DNA of 7,278 nucleotides from the NCBI GenBank assembly GCA_900555725.1, contig USMD01000094.1:1-7278 (forward strand), written 5' to 3'. The notes under the pieces are model-generated. The model saw nothing but the letters and a program-made list of their open reading frames with translations. It did not search any database and was not told where the DNA came from. Positions 6,385-7,278 of this stretch are shown here, in pieces (within the stretch, counting starts at the first letter, position 1; each line of letters begins with the position of its first letter). A program made the position numbers and the translations under genes. This DNA is from an uncultured Garciella sp. GTDB taxonomy: Bacteria > Bacillota > Clostridia > Eubacteriales > Garciellaceae.

Positions 6385-6402
6385 ATTGTATTTTTATAAA
6401 GA
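6385..6402. promoter_or_regulatory. Possible second, weaker ARG box
   Basis: ATTGTATTTTTATAAAGA matches the ARG-box pattern with three core mismatches. It is the exact mirror position of the primary box about the dyad at 6381.5, with 6 bp between the two boxes, and it overlaps the argC -35 and spacer. ArgR hexamers often bind paired boxes. On its own the match would not be convincing. Confidence 0.38.
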
Positions 6403-6414
6403 AAAATGTATAAT
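6386..6414 (+). promoter_or_regulatory. Promoter of argC
   Basis: TTGTAT (6386-6391, 3 of 6) and a perfect TATAAT (6409-6414) are separated by 17 bp. Transcription would start near 6421, about 25 nt before the argC ATG. It is arranged back to back with the argBD promoter, with 8 bp between the two -35 hexamers. Confidence 0.68.
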
Positions 6415-6445
6415 CATATAAAAGTTCGATAAGGGGGTCTAAAAA

Positions 6446-7247
6446 ATGATTCAAGCTGGAATTATTGGAGCTACAGGATATGTAGGAGAACAATTGACAT
6501 GGTTTTTACATCATCATCCACAATGTGAATTTTCTTTTATGACATCCAATAGTTATAGTGAGATAGAGTTTTCTAAGATTTATGGTCAATATAAGGGATT
6601 TATAGATGAAAAGTGTATAAACATTCAAGAGATGGATGCTTATCTGGATGAAACAGATGTTGTGTTTTTTGCACTACCCCATGGCAAGGCCTTTGATATG
6701 GTACAAAAGTGTTTGGCCAAAGGGGTAAAGGTCATTGATATGGGAGCGGATTTTCGATTGAAGGATCCAGCTGTTTATACTAAATGGTATCAATTAGAGC
6801 ACAATGCAGTGGATCTGATTCCCAAGGCTGTATATGGATTGCCGGAATTACATAGGGGAGAAATCAAAGGAGCTGATTTAATTGCCAATCCAGGATGTTA
6901 TTGTACGGCAAGCATCTTAGCCCTTGCTCCCTTATTAAAGGCGGATGCCATTGATCTTTCTTCCATTATTATAGATGCAGCTTCAGGGGTATCAGGAGCT
7001 GGACGAAATGTCAGTACGGCAAACTTATTTGGAGAGGTCAATGAATCTTTTAAGGCATATAAGGTTGCTGGTCATAGACATACCCCAGAGATCGAGCAGG
7101 AGTTATCTGCTGTTTGTGGAAATGATATCATATTAAGTTTTACACCCCATCTGGCACCTATGAATCGAGGGATTTTAGCTACTTGTTATGGAAATTTAAA
7201 AAAGAAACTATCTGTTGAGAAATTATATGATTTATATCATAAGGAAT
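6446..7247 (+). CDS. argC: N-acetyl-gamma-glutamyl-phosphate reductase, 3' end missing
   Basis: ArgC is the cytoplasmic NADPH-dependent reductase that converts the ArgB product to N-acetylglutamate-5-semialdehyde, the substrate of ArgD. The first 267 codons are present with no stop. The family is usually about 340-350 residues, so roughly 75-80 are missing beyond the adapter junction. The nucleotide-binding GATGYVG is at 8-14, ALPHG near 75-79, and DMGADFRL near 98-105. The catalytic cysteine is C151 in NPGCYCTA, and the AGHRHTPEI loop carries H210, 59 residues after C151 as in the M. tuberculosis enzyme. The residue two after the catalytic cysteine is C153, where GCYPT is common. The ATG at 6446 follows AAGGGGG (6431-6437) by 8 nt. 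The gene is divergent from argB-argD. An argJ downstream would be expected but is outside the window. Confidence 0.95.
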
Positions 7248-7278
7248 CTGTCTCTTATACACATCTCCGAGCCCACGA
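7248..7278 (-). other. Illumina Nextera Read 2 adapter, not genomic
   Basis: Bases 7248-7266 read CTGTCTCTTATACACATCT, the reverse complement of the 19-bp mosaic end. Bases 7267-7278 (CCGAGCCCACGA) are the start of the reverse-complemented Read 2 adapter. Genomic sequence ends at about 7247. Translating through this block would add false residues (VSYTHLRAH) to ArgC. Confidence 0.98.

Noticed and set aside
1..7278. 19-bp inverted repeats at both ends, as in a composite Tn5-like element
   Set aside because: The repeats are Tn5 mosaic ends directly joined to Illumina Read 1 and Read 2 adapter sequence, so they come from library preparation and not from a natural transposon.
1..7278. CRISPR array, tRNA or rRNA genes, insertion sequences, phage genes
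   Set aside because: No direct-repeat array, cloverleaf with CCA end, rRNA motif, transposase or phage-like frame was seen on either strand.

Overview
The biological insert runs from about base 43 to 7247. Both ends are Illumina Nextera library adapter, so the window behaves like a complete contig with untrimmed adapters. The insert is AT-rich. Its T-box riboswitch, consensus sigma-A type promoters, purine-rich Shine-Dalgarno sites, TTG/GTG near-starts and ARG-box operator point to a low-GC Firmicute, most likely a clostridial relative. No species can be named from the sequence alone.

Layout, left to right. (1) Bases 126-1054 encode an auxin efflux carrier (AEC) family transporter on the + strand, split by a -1 frame change at a run of seven A. 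(2) Bases 1062-1637 encode an HD-domain protein on the - strand, convergent with the transporter and sharing a hairpin with it. (3) Bases 1638-1996 are a regulatory region. A promoter drives the HD gene leftward, and a perfect TTGACA-17-TATAAT promoter drives a T-box leader rightward; its probable specifier codon is for proline. (4) Bases 1997-4039 hold proA then proB, encoding the first two enzymes of proline synthesis from glutamate. (5) Bases 4040-4267 hold a probable bidirectional terminator and otherwise no gene. (6) Bases 4268-6315 hold argB-argD on the - strand, overlapping by ATGA. (7) Bases 6316-6445 are a compact divergent control region with two mirror-image promoters and probable ArgR operators. 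(8) Bases 6446-7247 hold the first 267 codons of argC on the + strand, cut off by the adapter.

The main theme is glutamate-derived amino acid synthesis. ProB/ProA and ArgB/ArgC are chemically parallel kinase/reductase pairs, acting on free and N-acetylated glutamate respectively, and ArgD then converts the acetylated semialdehyde to N-acetylornithine. The two branches appear to be controlled differently. The proline genes are read out by uncharged tRNA-Pro through transcription antitermination. The arginine genes appear to be repressed by ArgR, and the ArgB sequence looks like the arginine-inhibited enzyme type.

I see no novel defence, mobile or CRISPR system. The points most worth checking are the symmetric argB/argC control region, the proline T-box in front of a proA-proB (not proB-proA) operon, the slippery-site frame break in the transporter, and the adapter ends.
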